Shown: one piece after another, positions 44,721-57,540 of the stretch | Numbering within the stretch: the stretch's first letter is position 1 | How the letters are laid out: every line of letters begins with the position of its first letter | Assembly: GCA_021234155.1 (NCBI GenBank) | Contig: JAJEKV010000006.1 | Coordinates: 498,001-562,000 of the forward strand | Source of the DNA: Isoetes taiwanensis | Taxonomy: Eukaryota; Streptophyta; Lycopodiopsida; Isoetales; Isoetaceae | Length of the DNA stretch: 64,000 bases | Direction of reading: 5' to 3' | Notes under the pieces: model-generated | What the model saw: only the letters and a program-made list of their open reading frames with translations | Told to the model about the DNA's origin: nothing | Databases searched by the model: none | Translations under genes and position numbers: made by a program

Positions 44721-46330
44721 TTGAAATCTGAAAAGAGGAAAGACCCAGCGGCGGCGATAGTCTTTAGGGCCTGGGTTCGGGATTGTCTGTAAAACAGCCC
44801 TCTATGAGGACCCTTAGATCAAACAGACAAATTCTTAGTATAGTGTCTCACGAGGGATTTTGCTAAAGAGATAAGAATAGAAAGAACAAACAAAAAACAA
44901 AGGAAACTGTATGCCAAAGATAAGAATCCCTTGAATGTCATGAGAAATACATAAGGTCTTGTGAGATGCTGAGATAAAAGCTGAAACAAGACAATACTAA
45001 CTTCAGATCTAACTCTACTCATATATATAGTACAATGGCCTTAGCCCAAAATAGGAAACAGGCATCGGTCACCTACTTCTAGAATCTCTGCAATAATTAG
45101 GGAAATCTGGTGGTTGAGGCCTGTTTGCCGTGATTCGTGCTGATTGGAATTCTACTCCCTGATGTCCCTGCGTCTCTTCTTCTGTGGCATGTTGCGTGGG
45201 CATGGGCATGGATGTGGGTCCTGATTTAGGCGTGGACTTTGTTCCTAATGTCCCCGCTGCTTCCTTCATGATCACAATGTTAGTTATAACTGGATGAATG
45301 CAACATGATGTCGTAAATGGTATAGTACTAGATTTTTGCTTCCAGCACACATCCAACATTATTTTCACTCTTCGATCCACCATGGACCTCTTGCCATAGA
45401 GGTCATAGTAGGCATATAACGTTGATTATTCATTCTATTGACTCTATGATTCTTCATTTTTTATTTTATTTTTAAATAAAGTCCATTCAATGGTTTTAAA
45501 GGACTGGACTACAATTTCGGGTAACATCCAAGTCAAATCCCCCTTGACCCCTAAGTTATTATGCTTACGTATTGCAAAGTGAAGTCTTGCACTAAAGAAC
45601 ATATCATTGATTGAAATTGTGCAAGTGTGGAAATTGTATACTACTTAGACAAGGCCTAAAGCAAATCATGAACAATCGACGACGACGACGATAAATATCA
45701 ATTAGTAAATGTCAAAATAAATCTTATTGTGATAATAAAAATTGGCAATCTCATAAGCTTAAACCTCCACAAATAATAACTTACAAATGTTATAGATAAA
45801 TTTGTTAAGAATAACATAATAATAGATCCTATAAAGTTGGCCCATTTCAATTTTCTATGTTTTTAAGGTTTCAACTTTTGATAAACATTATTTTGAGATA
45901 TTTATGCATTATTTTTACTAATTATTCACAGATGCAAGTGTGGAATTTTTACACACCAGTTCTAGAACAAATATATAAGGTGGTTGAGTGCATAACACAA
46001 CAAAGCGATATTTTTTTTTGAAGGACGACACAACAAAGCAATGTTGTTATGGTGTGCGCATCATATTCCAATTAGATACTGCCAAATGGCATGATGTTAA
46101 ATTTGCTTCCTCTTCTTCTTTTCACTTTCTAGCTTGTGCACCCAATATTGCATTTTTACCCTTAAAGAACTATAATCAAGAATTTTGGACTCGATGTGAT
46201 ATAAGATAAACTCGGGGGAGCAATTTAAGAGACTTGATGGTGAACATTGAGGGAAATCATGGCAAGAATGTTAAACCATCGATAGTTACAGTGTTTTTGT
46301 AATGCTAGATAAATATTGTGGATTAAATTT
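44721..46330. other. Intergenic, no confident gene
   Basis: A minus-strand frame at 45383-45069 (KSTPKSGPTSMPMPTQHATE) is Pro/Thr-rich and not recognisable. The rest is AT-rich with no structure I can support. Confidence 0.5.
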
Positions 46331-46360
46331 GGGGAAGGGAGGGAGGGAGGGAGGGAGGGG
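46331..46360 (+). repeat. (GGGA)n tract, quadruplex-prone
   Basis: Seven or more G-runs of three or four separated by single A residues. This satisfies the simple G-quadruplex pattern on the plus strand. Confidence 0.8.
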
Positions 46361-46689
46361 CCTTAGCCACATGCATGACGAGAGAGAATATGAAGGATAA
46401 AATTTGCAAGAGAGGATGAAAGAAGGTCAAGAGTGGGCAAAAACCACTCTAGACTTTGAGAGAAAACGCAGGCTAACGACGGTTAGGCCAGTTCCCATTA
46501 AGCCCAGACCATTAAGGAAGAGCCCACCGGACAACCCTCCCCCCCCCCGGGGAATTTTCGGCCCAATGTGGATCATATTTGAAGGTGAGTGCATGATTTT
46601 GGTGTTCGAGCTCAATTCTTCTGTTACTTCATTTAGTAGGCCACCAAAATGAGCAAAGCAAGCTGATCTCTTTTGCCTACTTCTAAGCC

Positions 46690-47828
46690 GTTTGTCCTTC
46701 CTAGGCCTCATAAATTGGTTGCAAAAAAACCTCAAAGAATGACCAGATCACTCTCAAAATATTTTGCAATGGTGGTTCACTCTGAAATTGAGGCAGGAGA
46801 AAGCAGCAATTCAAGAAGGAAGAAGAAAGTGGTGCCAATTAAAACAGAAGATTCAGTTGCTTTGGCTTCACAGGACTCGGTTGCATTGGACTTGCCTCCT
46901 AGCTAGCAAACTGGAATTCAATCAAAGAGGAAAAGGCAAGTGGATTGGTCAGATAATACTATTGGGACAATGGTTTCTCTTATGAAGGAAAGCAAGGTTC
47001 ACAACAATGGAAACATTTATCTCTCCAGCAACCAATGGGGAGAATTTATGCTAAGACTGTAATCGTGTGTTGATGGTTTGGAAGAATTGAGACAATTGAG
47101 AAACAAACGGGATAAGTTGCAGCTGCGGTACAAGGATGAAAAAAAGAGGCCGAGGGCAGGACAGGGGCTGCTAAAAGTGATTGGCCATGGTTTGAGATAA
47201 TTGATGATCTCAAACATGACCAAACTAATGACAAGGACATTCCTTGAGCAGGGGATAATGCAGATTTTGGACCACATGCTTTTGAAAAAGCAGATATATT
47301 TACAAATACTTATATGTCTGATGCATTCTATGACATAATTGGGATGGATGCATCATTTCAGGAAGAAGAGTTTGTTGATGTTAACAATTCTATTCTGCCA
47401 TCCTACTGAGAAAAAGAGCATGGAGGACAACTTTAGTGGCCTTGATAAGAATTTAAATAAGGAAACACCTACTACATGTCCAAATTCTGATATTAGTCCA
47501 AGATCGGCAGCTTGCAATTAACCAGGAGTACCAGGAATATCGATATTAAAGAAAAGATCAAGGATTCATATTGATGAGGAATTGCAAGTGAATTTATAAA
47601 ATGGCCACTTATTTTGGAGAAAATGAAATGAGAAAGCTTGAATTCATGAGGGAGGAATCCATGGAGAAGGCTAACTTGGTCAAAGAGTTTGAGATCATGA
47701 GGTCAGCCAACGGCCTCAAAATTGTAAAATCAATGGCAAGTATGACACAAAGTATCTGTCAGATGACAAATGATACACTTTTTGAAGATTGCCAAAATGG
47801 CTGCTTCAAGACAAAGCCCATAAAATAA
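46690..47828 (+). pseudogene. Myb/SANT-like DNA-binding protein pseudogene
   Basis: Pieces in changing frames add up to one protein. A basic N-terminal part (RRKKKVVPIKTEDS) is followed by VDWSDNTIGTMVSLMKES, then RDKLQLRYKDEKKR. Another frame reads WFEIIDDLKHDQTNDKD and DIFTNTYMSDAFYDIIGMDA. A Trp-anchored trihelix ending in a KxKxK-like basic helix and an Asp-rich linker fits the Myb/SANT-like domain used by plant trihelix-type factors and by PIF/Harbinger partner proteins. The last piece (47601-47828) is helical (EFMREESMEKANLVKEFEIM). Many stops show it is dead. The assignment is by eye. Confidence 0.5.
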
Positions 47829-48043
47829 TGGCTAGGGCAAAACAGGGGCGGAACAGAGACAATAAAGCTGGAGATATGGATTTAGGAACGGCTAGGTATG
47901 GCAAGTTTGAAGGTTAGAAGTAGATCTGATTTGCTAGTGCATGGAGCTCCATAGGCTAAACATATCATTGGCTTGCATATTTACAGTTTCAGGCAGTTTA
48001 GAAACTCAACAGATTGTGATGCACAAGCACGTAGTCAATTCTT
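47829..48043 (+). repeat. About 215-bp direct repeat, left copy
   Basis: Starts near GCTAGGGCAAAACAGGGGCG and ends at GCACGTAGTCAATTCT. It matches 52246-52462 with few differences. It covers the end of the Myb/SANT-like pseudogene. The pair brackets the gypsy block. Confidence 0.9.
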
Positions 48044-48796
48044 TGGGCAGCAAAAGGTTAAACTCGGAGTAGATTCAAGTTGTTTATTTTTTTGTTTAAA
48101 ATAGAGAACCTTGCTTCTATTTGTTGTGTGTTACAAGAAGGACAATAAGCTGACTGAATTCTGCCAAATTTGTCTTTGAGTATAAAGAATTGCAAAAGCA
48201 GAGTAGTTTGTATTTTTGTAATGGCAATGAGAATATTACAAAAGGTTGTTTTCGAATAATTTCTCGGTTCAAATCCCAGACTTATAAGCTTTGCTTTTCT
48301 AACATGTTTTACAGAGAGTTCACCCGAGATTTGCTTGATTAATATGAACAGATAAAGAGACATGATTAGATTCATTATTGCTAAGGGAACTGCCTATCGT
48401 GTCAATCGCTTCTTCTAATCTTCTCTTCTAGTTTTGTCTCTCTTTTCTTCTTTCTCCTCTTTCTCACCCTTTCTACATTTCTGCCCTGTAACTACTTACA
48501 TCCATCTTCTCTTTGCCACGCCATCCATTTTTTTGCCATGTCACATATATCTCTCTTTCATATATTTTAATGAAGCTAGGTACAAATTTTATCACATCAC
48601 ATTCCAATCCCCTTAAAATTCGACGTCCTCGTCGATTACAGATTTTATCACATCAATTTAATGCAAAACCAAAATTGTCGTGTCTTCACAACTCATGTAT
48701 TGTTTATACTTAACAAGTTTGCGACATCTTTTAGATAGTATCACAGTATAATTCACATCACATTCGCATTATTGCAAGTAATACTCCTTCAAAACT
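48044..48796. other. Gypsy 3' flank, no gene seen
   Basis: AT-rich sequence between the direct repeat and the end of the gypsy pol gene. It may include 3' non-coding sequence of the gypsy element, but no LTR edge was identified. Confidence 0.4.
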
Positions 48797-51414
48797 TCAT
48801 GTATTGTTTATACTAACAAGTTTGATACAACTTTTAGATAGTTTTATCCCATGGCATGATATAGATTGAAAAAGGTTCGGAAAATCTCTAGCATATTTTG
48901 CTTCGGTCTCATTTATTTCCATCCAAGTGCTATCTTCTATAGGATAATCGGCCCATTGTATAAGGATTTCTTTAATTGTCCTATTACGTAACTTTCGTTC
49001 CCGATACTGCAATATTTGAGATGGCATTACTTCAAAGTTATTGTTTTCTTGGATTAGTTGCAATTCAGGAAGCAATTGATCACCGTCATGTAAAGAGGGT
49101 TTCAACAAACTAACATGGAAGACATTATGAATCCTTACATGTGGTGGTAACTCTAATTGATATGTTAGGTTCTCCATCTTCTTAATGATTTTGAAAGGAC
49201 GCCATATCTTGGAGCAAGTTTACTACATTTTTTAATTTGAGCTGAATTTTCTTTGGTTTCATACGGAGATGTACAAAGTCTCCAACCGTAAATTCTCGAT
49301 GTATTCTATGCGTATCTGCAAATTGCTTCTGTCTATGTTGTGCTTCTGCTAGCCTGCTTCTTATAAGCTGCACCTTATCTGCATATTCTTCCAACATCTA
49401 TCTAGAAATTTCAGATTTAACCATGGGGTCATACCAAATTATTGGAGCATAACAATCGTGTCCGTAAAGTGCTTCAAAAGGTATCATCCCTATAGATTTC
49501 TATTTAGAATTATTGTAAGCAAACTCTGCTAAGGGTAACAAACCTTCCCATTTCTTTGGATTGTCTTGATAATACATCCATAACATGTCCTCAAGGACCT
49601 TGTTTACTCTTTATGTTTGCCCATGGGTTTTTGGATGATAGGTTGTGCTCATCTGCAATTGAGTTCCAACTCCCTTGAAAAATGAAGTCCAAAAGTTACT
49701 AGTAAACCTTGGATCTCTATCAGAAACAATACTTGCAGGAATGCCATATAGACGAAAGATTTCATGAATAAAGATATTAGCAGTTTCCTTCGCTGTTATT
49801 GTTTTCCTAACTGGGAAGAAATGAGCATGTTTAGTTAACCTGTCAATCACCACAAGAATAGCATCCTTTTCTATTTGACCCACTATAAAATCCATGCTAA
49901 TAGATTCCCATTTTCTTTCTGGAATAGGTAAAGGCTGCAAAAGGCAATGTGTCCTTATCTATTCTGCCTTAACACACGAACACATTACACAATTTTGGAT
50001 ATACTTACGAATATAATCTTTTAGTCCTGGCCAAAAGAAACTTCTCTTTACCTTGTGATATGTCTTACGGAACCTTGGATGACCTGATATTACTGCATCA
50101 TGACATTCATTCAGTATTTTCTTTTTGATGTGATCTATTGCAGGAATACAAACTCTTGACTTGTATCTCAATATTCCCTGTTCAAAACTATAATTATCCT
50201 TTATCTCCAGATTCTCTTTTTGTACTTCCTTTAATTTCGGTCCAAAATAATTGTCTGTAGCAATAGTATTTTTCACCTCATCTAACCAATCTGTTGTAAT
50301 CATCGTTATTGCGCAGCAAGCTGAAAGTCTAGACAAAGCGTCTGCAACGACATTTGTACTGCCCATTTTATAATTGATATGAAAGTCATACTCTTGAAGA
50401 AACTCCATCCACCTACGTTGTCTCAAATTCAAATTAGGTTGTTTCATAAAGTATGCAAAACTAGCATGGTCAGTATGTACTTCAAAATGATTCCCTAAAA
50501 GATAATGTCTCCAAGCTCTAAGTGCATGTACAATTGCCAACAGTTCTTGATCATGAGTGGGATAATTTCGTTCGGCATCATTCAGCTTATGAGAAATATA
50601 TGCACACACATGCTTATCTTGCATCAATACATCTCCTATCCCTTCCCAACTAGCATCTGTCATAACCTAATACTTCTTACTTGGGTCTGCCACTTTTAAA
50701 ACGGGAGCATTTATCAACTTCTCTTTTAAATTTCCAAAAGCTCTCTCATATTTCTCAACCCATTGAGAAGCTATATTTGATTTTGTAAGTGTTGTCAAAG
50801 GACTTGCTATTTGTAGAAAAACTTTTGATAAATATTCTATAGAACCCTGCAAGTCCTGAGAATGAGTGCACTTGTTTTGAGTCTCTAGAAACTGGCCATT
50901 TCCTCATCGCCTCAACCTTTTTGGGGTCAGGTTTAATTCCTTTTGCTGAAACAATATGACCTAAATAGTCCATTTCGGTGCTACAAAATAAACACTTGAC
51001 TTTCTTAGCATACAATTTTTCTCTTTTTAAAATACTCAAAATAATTCTCAGATGTTCTCTATGCTCTTCTAAGTTCTTCGAATAAATAAGTATATCATCA
51101 AAGAACACGAGAACAAACTTATCAAGGTATTCACGGAAAAGGTCGTTCATTAAACACTGAAAAGTTGCGAGTGCATTTGTTAAACCAAAAGGCATAACCA
51201 CAAATTCAAAATGCCCATATCTTGTAGAAAAAGTTGTTTTGGGTATGTCACTCTCTTTTATTCTTACCTGGTGATATCCAGATCTAAGATCTATTTTTGA
51301 AAACAATGTAGCTCCTTGACGTTGATCAAACAAATCATCTATTCTAGGCAGTGGATATTTATTTTTAATTGTGATATCATTTAATTGCCATTGTGACGGT
51401 CCTTTGCCCGACAC
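48797..51414 (-). mobile_element. Ty3-gypsy chromovirus-type pol, 5'-truncated
   Basis: Minus-strand frames follow gypsy order. The RT (51414-50755) has [37 protein letters not shown] and the catalytic FFDDILIYS. RNase H (50663 on) has GDVLMQDKHVCAYISHKLND and EVHTDHASF. Integrase has an HHCC finger (GHPRFRKTYHKVKRSFFWPG, CVMCSCV) and a core at 49940-49611 with SMDFIVGQIEK, SIVSDRDPRFTSNFW and STTYHPKTHGQT. The C-terminal part is at 49397-49182, and a chromodomain-like tail lies at 49177-48797 (LLKPSLHDG, ILIQWADYPIEDSTWMEINE). Gag and protease are absent, and homology stops abruptly at 51414. Four frame breaks make it inactive. No flanking LTR pair was identified. Confidence 0.9.
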
Positions 51415-51419
51415 TTGTT

Positions 51420-52245
51420 GTTATTGTAATGCTTAACATAATGCTCAAGATCCCATAGGCGCAAAACCTACACGTCCTCCCCAAGCCCAAATAATATGTT
51501 GCGGTCCCCCTAAGCTACGGGTCTCTAGCTCAGGGGAATAACCTTCATCTAGAAGCAACTCGACGTGACTAGCATCGAGTCCGCACTAGTGAACTTCATC
51601 AGTGCCCACTCACTAGTGTTGAGTGCTTAACACTCGTGGCCTCGGTTTCTGCTTATTCTCCTCGGAGAGTTGTGGGCAGACCAAGGTGCAGCTAGGCTAG
51701 CAATATGATGGAATATCAAATAATATAGCCTTCTTGCCAAATATCTTATAACAACTCAATGTCTCTTTTTTTTTTTTTTTTTTAAAAAAAAAAAATCAAT
51801 AATCAAGATTGAAATCAACCTTGAAAAAGATCCTAATAAATTAAAACCCTAAGTCAATAACTAAGATACTTAAATCGATCATGCAAAAGATTGCATCTAA
51901 TATAATCCTTTACAATATATCGATCATTGTCGAAAATCATAGTGAACTACAATCCTAATTCAATAGCTATGATAACTTAAATCGATCCCAAAAAAGTAAA
52001 CTTTAAGAGCAACTTAGTGTTCTCTAATTTGTTCAAACTAAGAATTGAACCCAAGACATTTGTTTAAAAAGCCAAAGCCCCATCCAATAGACTACTCTTG
52101 TAATTATTCATATATGTTATTTATATAAATCACATTTATTTTATATCAAGTTAATTTAGAACTGAACATACCCTAAAATGAAAGAATTGTTTTTTTTATT
52201 TTTATTTTTAATACAGGTTACAAAATTGCGGCTGTTTGCGGATGA
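51420..52245. other. Sequence upstream of the truncated gypsy, homopolymer tract
   Basis: No coding region. A T-run followed by an A-run lies at about 51768-51796. The stretch from 51420 to 51700 is more GC-rich and could be non-coding sequence of another element, but nothing defines it. Confidence 0.5.
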
Positions 52246-52462
52246 GCTAGGGCAAAACAGGGGCGGAACTATAGAGACAGAATCAAGGTGGAGATATGGA
52301 TTTAGGAACGGCTAGGTATGGCAAGTTTGAAGGTTAGAAGTAGATCTGATTTGCTAGTGCATGGAGCTCCATAGGCTGAATATATCATTGGCTTGCATAT
52401 TTACAGTTTCAGACAGTTTGGAAACTCAACGGATTGTGATGCACAAGCACGTAGTCAATTCT
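52246..52462 (+). repeat. About 215-bp direct repeat, right copy
   Basis: Second copy of 47829-48043 in the same orientation. Differences include a four-base insertion after GGCGGAAC and a few substitutions. Confidence 0.9.
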
Positions 52463-53455
52463 AGAATGGGGCTCGCATGAAAACGACAACAACCTCATTA
52501 AGAGTATCATATGAGAATGCTGTCTTCAGATCTACACTTACTCACTATTGTGTTATCTCTGTATTTGCGCTCTCTACTTTTGTCTTGCATATGTGGTGTG
52601 GTGGTTTGGCTCTAGTGGACGCTTTCTCCACTGAGTTTTTAATCCCCCATGTCCTCTTTCCATTATTTTGAGTACTAATCCTCCTTCACTAAAAAGAAGA
52701 AAAATGAACCACCTTCAGAGACGTGTGGAAGGAAAGAGAGAGACTGTGGGTAATTAGAAGTGCCTTTTAGCTTGATGAGAGGGTTCATCTCGGCTGCAAG
52801 GTTATTACAACCAGTAAATCATTTATGGTCAGTAACCGGCTTACTAAAAGTCAACTCAAGATCTTGCCACTTGGCAAGATTATTGGCAATCTGACGGTAA
52901 ACAAGACGTAATCGATGCTCTAGGTGTTGGGGAAAGTCCGGGGAACCCCATAAACCAACTGGTTGAAATTGCAATTTTTTTGGTTAAGTTAGCATATTGT
53001 AGGAATTTTTCCGGTAAATTTTCTTATAGTTTTCTACTAATACAATGGAAAGCCTTCTCTAAACATAAAATATCGGACTCGTCAAAGTAACCATAGGAAA
53101 TTTTTCGACGGGACCTAAAATATTTGCCCAGCACTGCATGGCGCGGTGAAGAAAGCTTGCAATTAAGGTCCATACTTGTCCACTTGGCCTTTGAGATATT
53201 TTAAGGCATATTCGTGCTTTCCAGGACATTACAAGATGGATGCCAGGTATGATAACCCTCGTCCACTGGATCCTTTAACGTGCACTGGTCTGATCTTGGT
53301 CCGTTGGATCGTTTACACTTGCACTGATCCGTTGCTCTGTGCTTGCACCCATCTCAGATCCCAGAAGTTACATGCCCAACTGATTTTCTTTGACTAGATC
53401 CGGCTGGGAATTTTTGTAAATTTGCAGAAAAGCCCTTCTCAGGCCTTCATACAAA
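52463..53455. other. Desaturase upstream region
   Basis: No coding region is supportable. It holds the likely promoter and 5' UTR of the desaturase gene. The repeated phrases GATCC and CGTTGGAT/CACTGGAT near 53265-53330 have no clear role. Confidence 0.5.
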
Positions 53456-54790
53456 ATGGTCTTCCAGATTCCGGCCGATCCAGAGTCAAAACAAATGGCG
53501 CATGACTTTTATTGGTCTCAAAATGATGAACCACATAGCACCCGGCGCAAAAAGATCCTTGAGAAACATCCAGAGGTTAGGGAGCTTTTTGGACCAGATT
53601 CTAGTTCGTTTTATAAGGTGAGTAATCCTTCAATTGATAATGTAGGTTACCAAAAACTTATAATGTTTTGTATAACGAGGAAAAACTGTTTAAGGCTTGA
53701 TTTGTTTCCGAGATTTTTTACGAGTTAGGTCGGATAGGTTCCAATTGCTCATAGGCATGATTGATAGCTTACGTACTTTTCCTTTTCTTGTTTTTCTACA
53801 AATAGTCTATCTATGTTGTGTGATATGCCTCTTCTTGTGTTTCTACAAATAGTCCATAGATGTTATGTCGTATGTTTCTTTTGCTCATCAAGTATATCGT
53901 ATATTTATATTTTTAAGTTGTAATGCGTTGTTTCTTTAATACAGATCGTGGCTGTAGTTTTGTTACAAATATGGACTGCAATTGAAATTCGGAGCTTAAG
54001 CTGGCCCATGATCACTTTTATAGCTTATGCTTTTGGGGCCTTCCTCAACCATAACCTGTTTCTGGCCATTCATGAATTGAGTCACAATCTTGTTTTCTCA
54101 AAGCCATTATATAATCGACTTCTGGGTATATTTGCCAATCTGCCTATTGGCATTCCAATGTCAATCACTTTCCAAAAGTATCACTTGGATCACCACCGCT
54201 ATCAGGGAGTGGAAGGCATGGATATGGACATCCCGAGCTACACGGAGGGTCGGCTTGTAACAAATATATTTGCCAAGATTTTATGGGTGACATTGCAGCT
54301 GTTTTTCTATGCATTTCGACCTCTTTTTCTAAACCCCAAACCTCCAGGCTTGTGGGAGGCGGGAAACCTGGCAGCTGAGATCATTTTTGATGTGGCACTA
54401 ATTTATTTCTCAGGATGGAAGTCACTTATGTATCTTATTTTGGCTACATTTCTTGGTGGTGGCCTCCATCCCATGGCAGGCCATTTCATATCTGAACATT
54501 ATGTGTTTCTTAAAGGACAGGAAACATATTCATATTATGGGCCATTAAATATTCTAACTTGGAATGTTGGGTACCATAATGAACATCACGACTTTCCAAG
54601 GATTCCTGGAAGCAAACTCTATAGGTTGAGAGCAATGGCGCCAGAGTTTTATGATGGGCTTGCTTGTCATACATCATGGATTTGGGTTATATATCTCTAC
54701 ATAACAGATCCTACAGTAGGTCCATTCAGCCGTGTCATGAGGAAACCAGAGTACAGCTGTCTATCAAAGAGGAACACAAAGATTGAATAA
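53456..54790 (+). CDS. Sphingolipid delta-4 desaturase (DES/DEGS family), two exons
   Basis: This membrane enzyme introduces the 4,5 trans double bond into the long-chain base of dihydroceramide in the endoplasmic reticulum. Exon 1 (53456-53617) ends before GTGAGT, and exon 2 (53945-54790) follows TTAATACAG. Together they encode 335 residues, normal for the family. The N terminus contains FYWSQNDEPHSTRRKKILEK, the conserved lipid-desaturase N-terminal segment, and HPEVRELFGPD. Three iron-binding histidine boxes are present: HELSH, HLDHH and HNEHH. Hydrophobic segments lie around residues 60-95 and 150-215. The stop codon overlaps an AATAAA-like signal at 54786. No break was seen, so this looks functional. 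The intron (about 327 bp) is AT-rich, as expected in plants. Confidence 0.95.
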
Positions 54791-55790
54791 AGATGATGTT
54801 TTTTTGTGCTCTTGCTTAGTTGAGCCACAGCATTCAATGGATTCCAAGGGCTACCAGCTAATTAATAACATTTGGCTGTCTCAACTGGTGAAACTTCATA
54901 AGATGTTGCCATCATCTCTGACATCATATTGTGTCCTGAAAAATTTAAATTGGCAATGTTTAAGACATCTTCACATTTCGGCCATTTACTCGGCTAAAAA
55001 CACAAGTTTGAATGGCAGAAACTTCCATGTTTCAAGCTCAAAATTGAATGACCAAAGTTGTGGGCTAAATGAGTACTTATATCTTTCAATTTAACATGAG
55101 GAGAATTTGCTGCTACTTGTTAACTCAACACAGCTCTCATAATTTGGATGAAATGGCTCGTTAATATCTACCAAAGAGAATTTATCTCTATCTTAAGCCT
55201 TTGCTGATAGACTGCGATATGTAATCCTTGTGATTGTGCCTCTACGTTTTACCCGGATAGAGTAAAGTTCTATTGGTTTGACTAGAATTAGTTTTTGAGA
55301 GACCTTTATTACCATTTTCAACTATTTGAATTCTGCAGATTCCGAGTTTTATACAATCAAAACTGGAAGAGACAGGTAAGGCCTTGTAACCAACAACCTC
55401 CTTAGGATAAGCACAAGAGGCTTCTGTATATCTACAAAACTGGAAAGCTGAAGAAAATATTTGCATACACCACCTCTTTTAAAAAACTTTCTCATGCAAC
55501 TTCGACATCTCTATTGTAAGATTCTTGGGCAATCCTTAAAAGGACTAGTCATGAGAACGACTAAAGCAAGTTGGGCAGTAAAGAATCTATCATTTGTCAC
55601 TTACCTTAGACATGAGAATGGTTATTGCATGTTGGGCATTAAAGAATAGTCCCCCATCGCCCTAACTCCTTTGGTGAACTGGTTTTGCCCATGAACATCT
55701 TTTGATGGAATCCATAACCCTGGCATGTCCTCCATTCATGACTGCTGATTTTGGCAAAGCCTCCTGCATGCAGAGGTTTAGCCAGGGTTT
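54791..55790. other. Desaturase 3' flank, no further gene seen
   Basis: Short frames only. The first few hundred bases are the likely 3' UTR. Confidence 0.5.
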
Positions 55791-57540
55791 GTATGATGAA
55801 TGGAGCTCCATGTTCATGAAGTCTATTTCCTTCTAAAAAGGGATAGAGCTGATCTTGCTGTACATCTCATCAAAATGGGCTCTAGTTCGTTCACGCTGAA
55901 GGAAGGACATTTAATTGAGGCGTTTGGGCTTCAGGATATAGTAAGTAGTGTAGAGGAAGCATCAAAGGTCCTTATTTGGTTGCCAAGCCGAAGATGTGGT
56001 GTCTTGCATATTATCTGGATATGTTCATCATGGATAGATTCATGCAACTATAAGCTGTTTAGAAAAGATGCAAAATGAAGGCATACAGCACGGGGAAATC
56101 ATTATGGCTCAAACAAGTTTAAACCATTTTCAACTTAGTAATGCAGGAACTAGAGATCAAACCATGTGGTTTCGTAAAATACATTCTTACAGGACATGCC
56201 CAATGTAGAAATTGGTTTCATGCGCTGGAAGTATGCAATAAGCCAAATGCAGTACCCTCGAACATTGAAGGTCAAGCCCGACATGGCAAATATGATCTAG
56301 CTTTAGAGTTCTTTGACAGCATTAAATTAAGCCAGATGAGGTTACCTCTCCAAGCCTTTTAAAAACAAGTTTTGGCCTAGAAGCAGTAGAATATAAACAG
56401 CTAGTTCACAATGGAAGTACCCTAGCTGATATGTAATGTATGCAAAATGTTGAAGACCAGAGGAAGCACAGGGAAGCTTTTGAGAAATTAATAGTCCAAA
56501 GTGTGGTGCCTTGGACTGCAATAATTGCAGGACATCCTCAGTAACGAGATTTTGCTTTGGCCTTAAAATGCTTTGGAAGATGCTACGGCAGGGGTTTAAA
56601 GCAAATGTGATATCTTGGGGAGCCATAATCGGAGGGTATGACTATGAGCATGCAAGTTTTCTGACATTTTCACAAGATGCAACAGAAAGGCATAACGCCA
56701 GATGGCATTATTTTCCTGCATGTTCTGAAGCACGTATTTGAGGAGCAATGCAGCAGGGGAGGAGCATTCATGTGCAGGTTGAAAGTGAATACCTATGAGA
56801 TGTTCATGTTGGAAGTGCACTGGTTGACATGTACATGAAATGTGATAGCCTGGAGGAGCCAAGCCGTGTGTTTGAGATAGCGCCTACTTGAAGTGCAGTG
56901 TCGTGTACTTTTGCAGAAGGTTCAATGGCCCTACCCTAGACCATTTTGGAAATATAAACACCTTGAAAGTATCCTCAAAGTATGTGACAGCATCGGAACA
57001 GTGGAGCACGGAAGGTTTATATCCATTGAATACATAATTAAATGCAAACTGCCATTGGCTGCTGCCTTGGGAAACTTGATTGTTGACATGTATATTGTAA
57101 ATGGGGAATCTGGGGGAAGCATGAGATGAGATGCATTTTGCAGGCTCTCAGTTTCTTTTAATATATTATTATGGAACACTATGATTAACGGGCTTTGCTC
57201 AGCATGGAGATTGTATTTTAGCTCTAGAAGTATTGAGAACGTGCAACAAGAAGGAATCAAGCCAGAGCTGCTATGCTTGCTGCTTATTGCCATGCAGGCC
57301 TAAACTCAAGCCAGAGCTGCTATGCGTACTGCTTATTGCCATGCAGGCCTAAGGAAGGCTGGCGGTATTTTAAATTTATGAAGGAGCATCATGCCATCAC
57401 AATGGGACATGATATTGTGGGTTGGTCAAGCTTTCTTAGTTCAGGCAGATTACATACAACTGTTGAGGTAGGAAATCGTTGTTTTAATGAAGTCACCTCC
57501 GGATGTGCAGCAGGGTATATCCCTTTTATCAAACATTGAT
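55790..57540 (+). pseudogene. PPR (pentatricopeptide repeat) protein pseudogene
   Basis: Dispersed pieces in all three forward frames match PLS-type PPR text: NVISWGAIIGGYDYEHA near 56605, GRSIHVQVESEYL near 56758, VGSALVDMYMKCDSLEE near 56810, GNLIVDMYIVNGES near 57068 and MLAAYCHAGLNS near 57273. The units of about 35 residues are in a plausible order. PPR proteins bind organelle RNA, for example in editing. Stops and shifts occur about every 100-250 bases, so the locus is dead. A local 50-bp duplication at about 57255-57350 repeats AGCCAGAGCTGCTATGC and ATTGCCATGCAGGCCTAA. Confidence 0.75.

Noticed and set aside
45069-45383. Minus-strand 104-codon frame
   Set aside because: Low complexity, Pro/Thr-rich, and no motif or gene context supports it.
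48797-51414. Endogenous pararetrovirus
   Set aside because: The order of RT, RNase H, integrase and chromodomain-like tail is Ty3-gypsy. Pararetroviruses lack integrase, and no movement or coat protein motif is seen.
47829-52462. The 215-bp direct repeats as gypsy LTRs
   Set aside because: They lack TG...CA ends, a primer binding site and a polypurine tract next to them, and they include pseudogene sequence.
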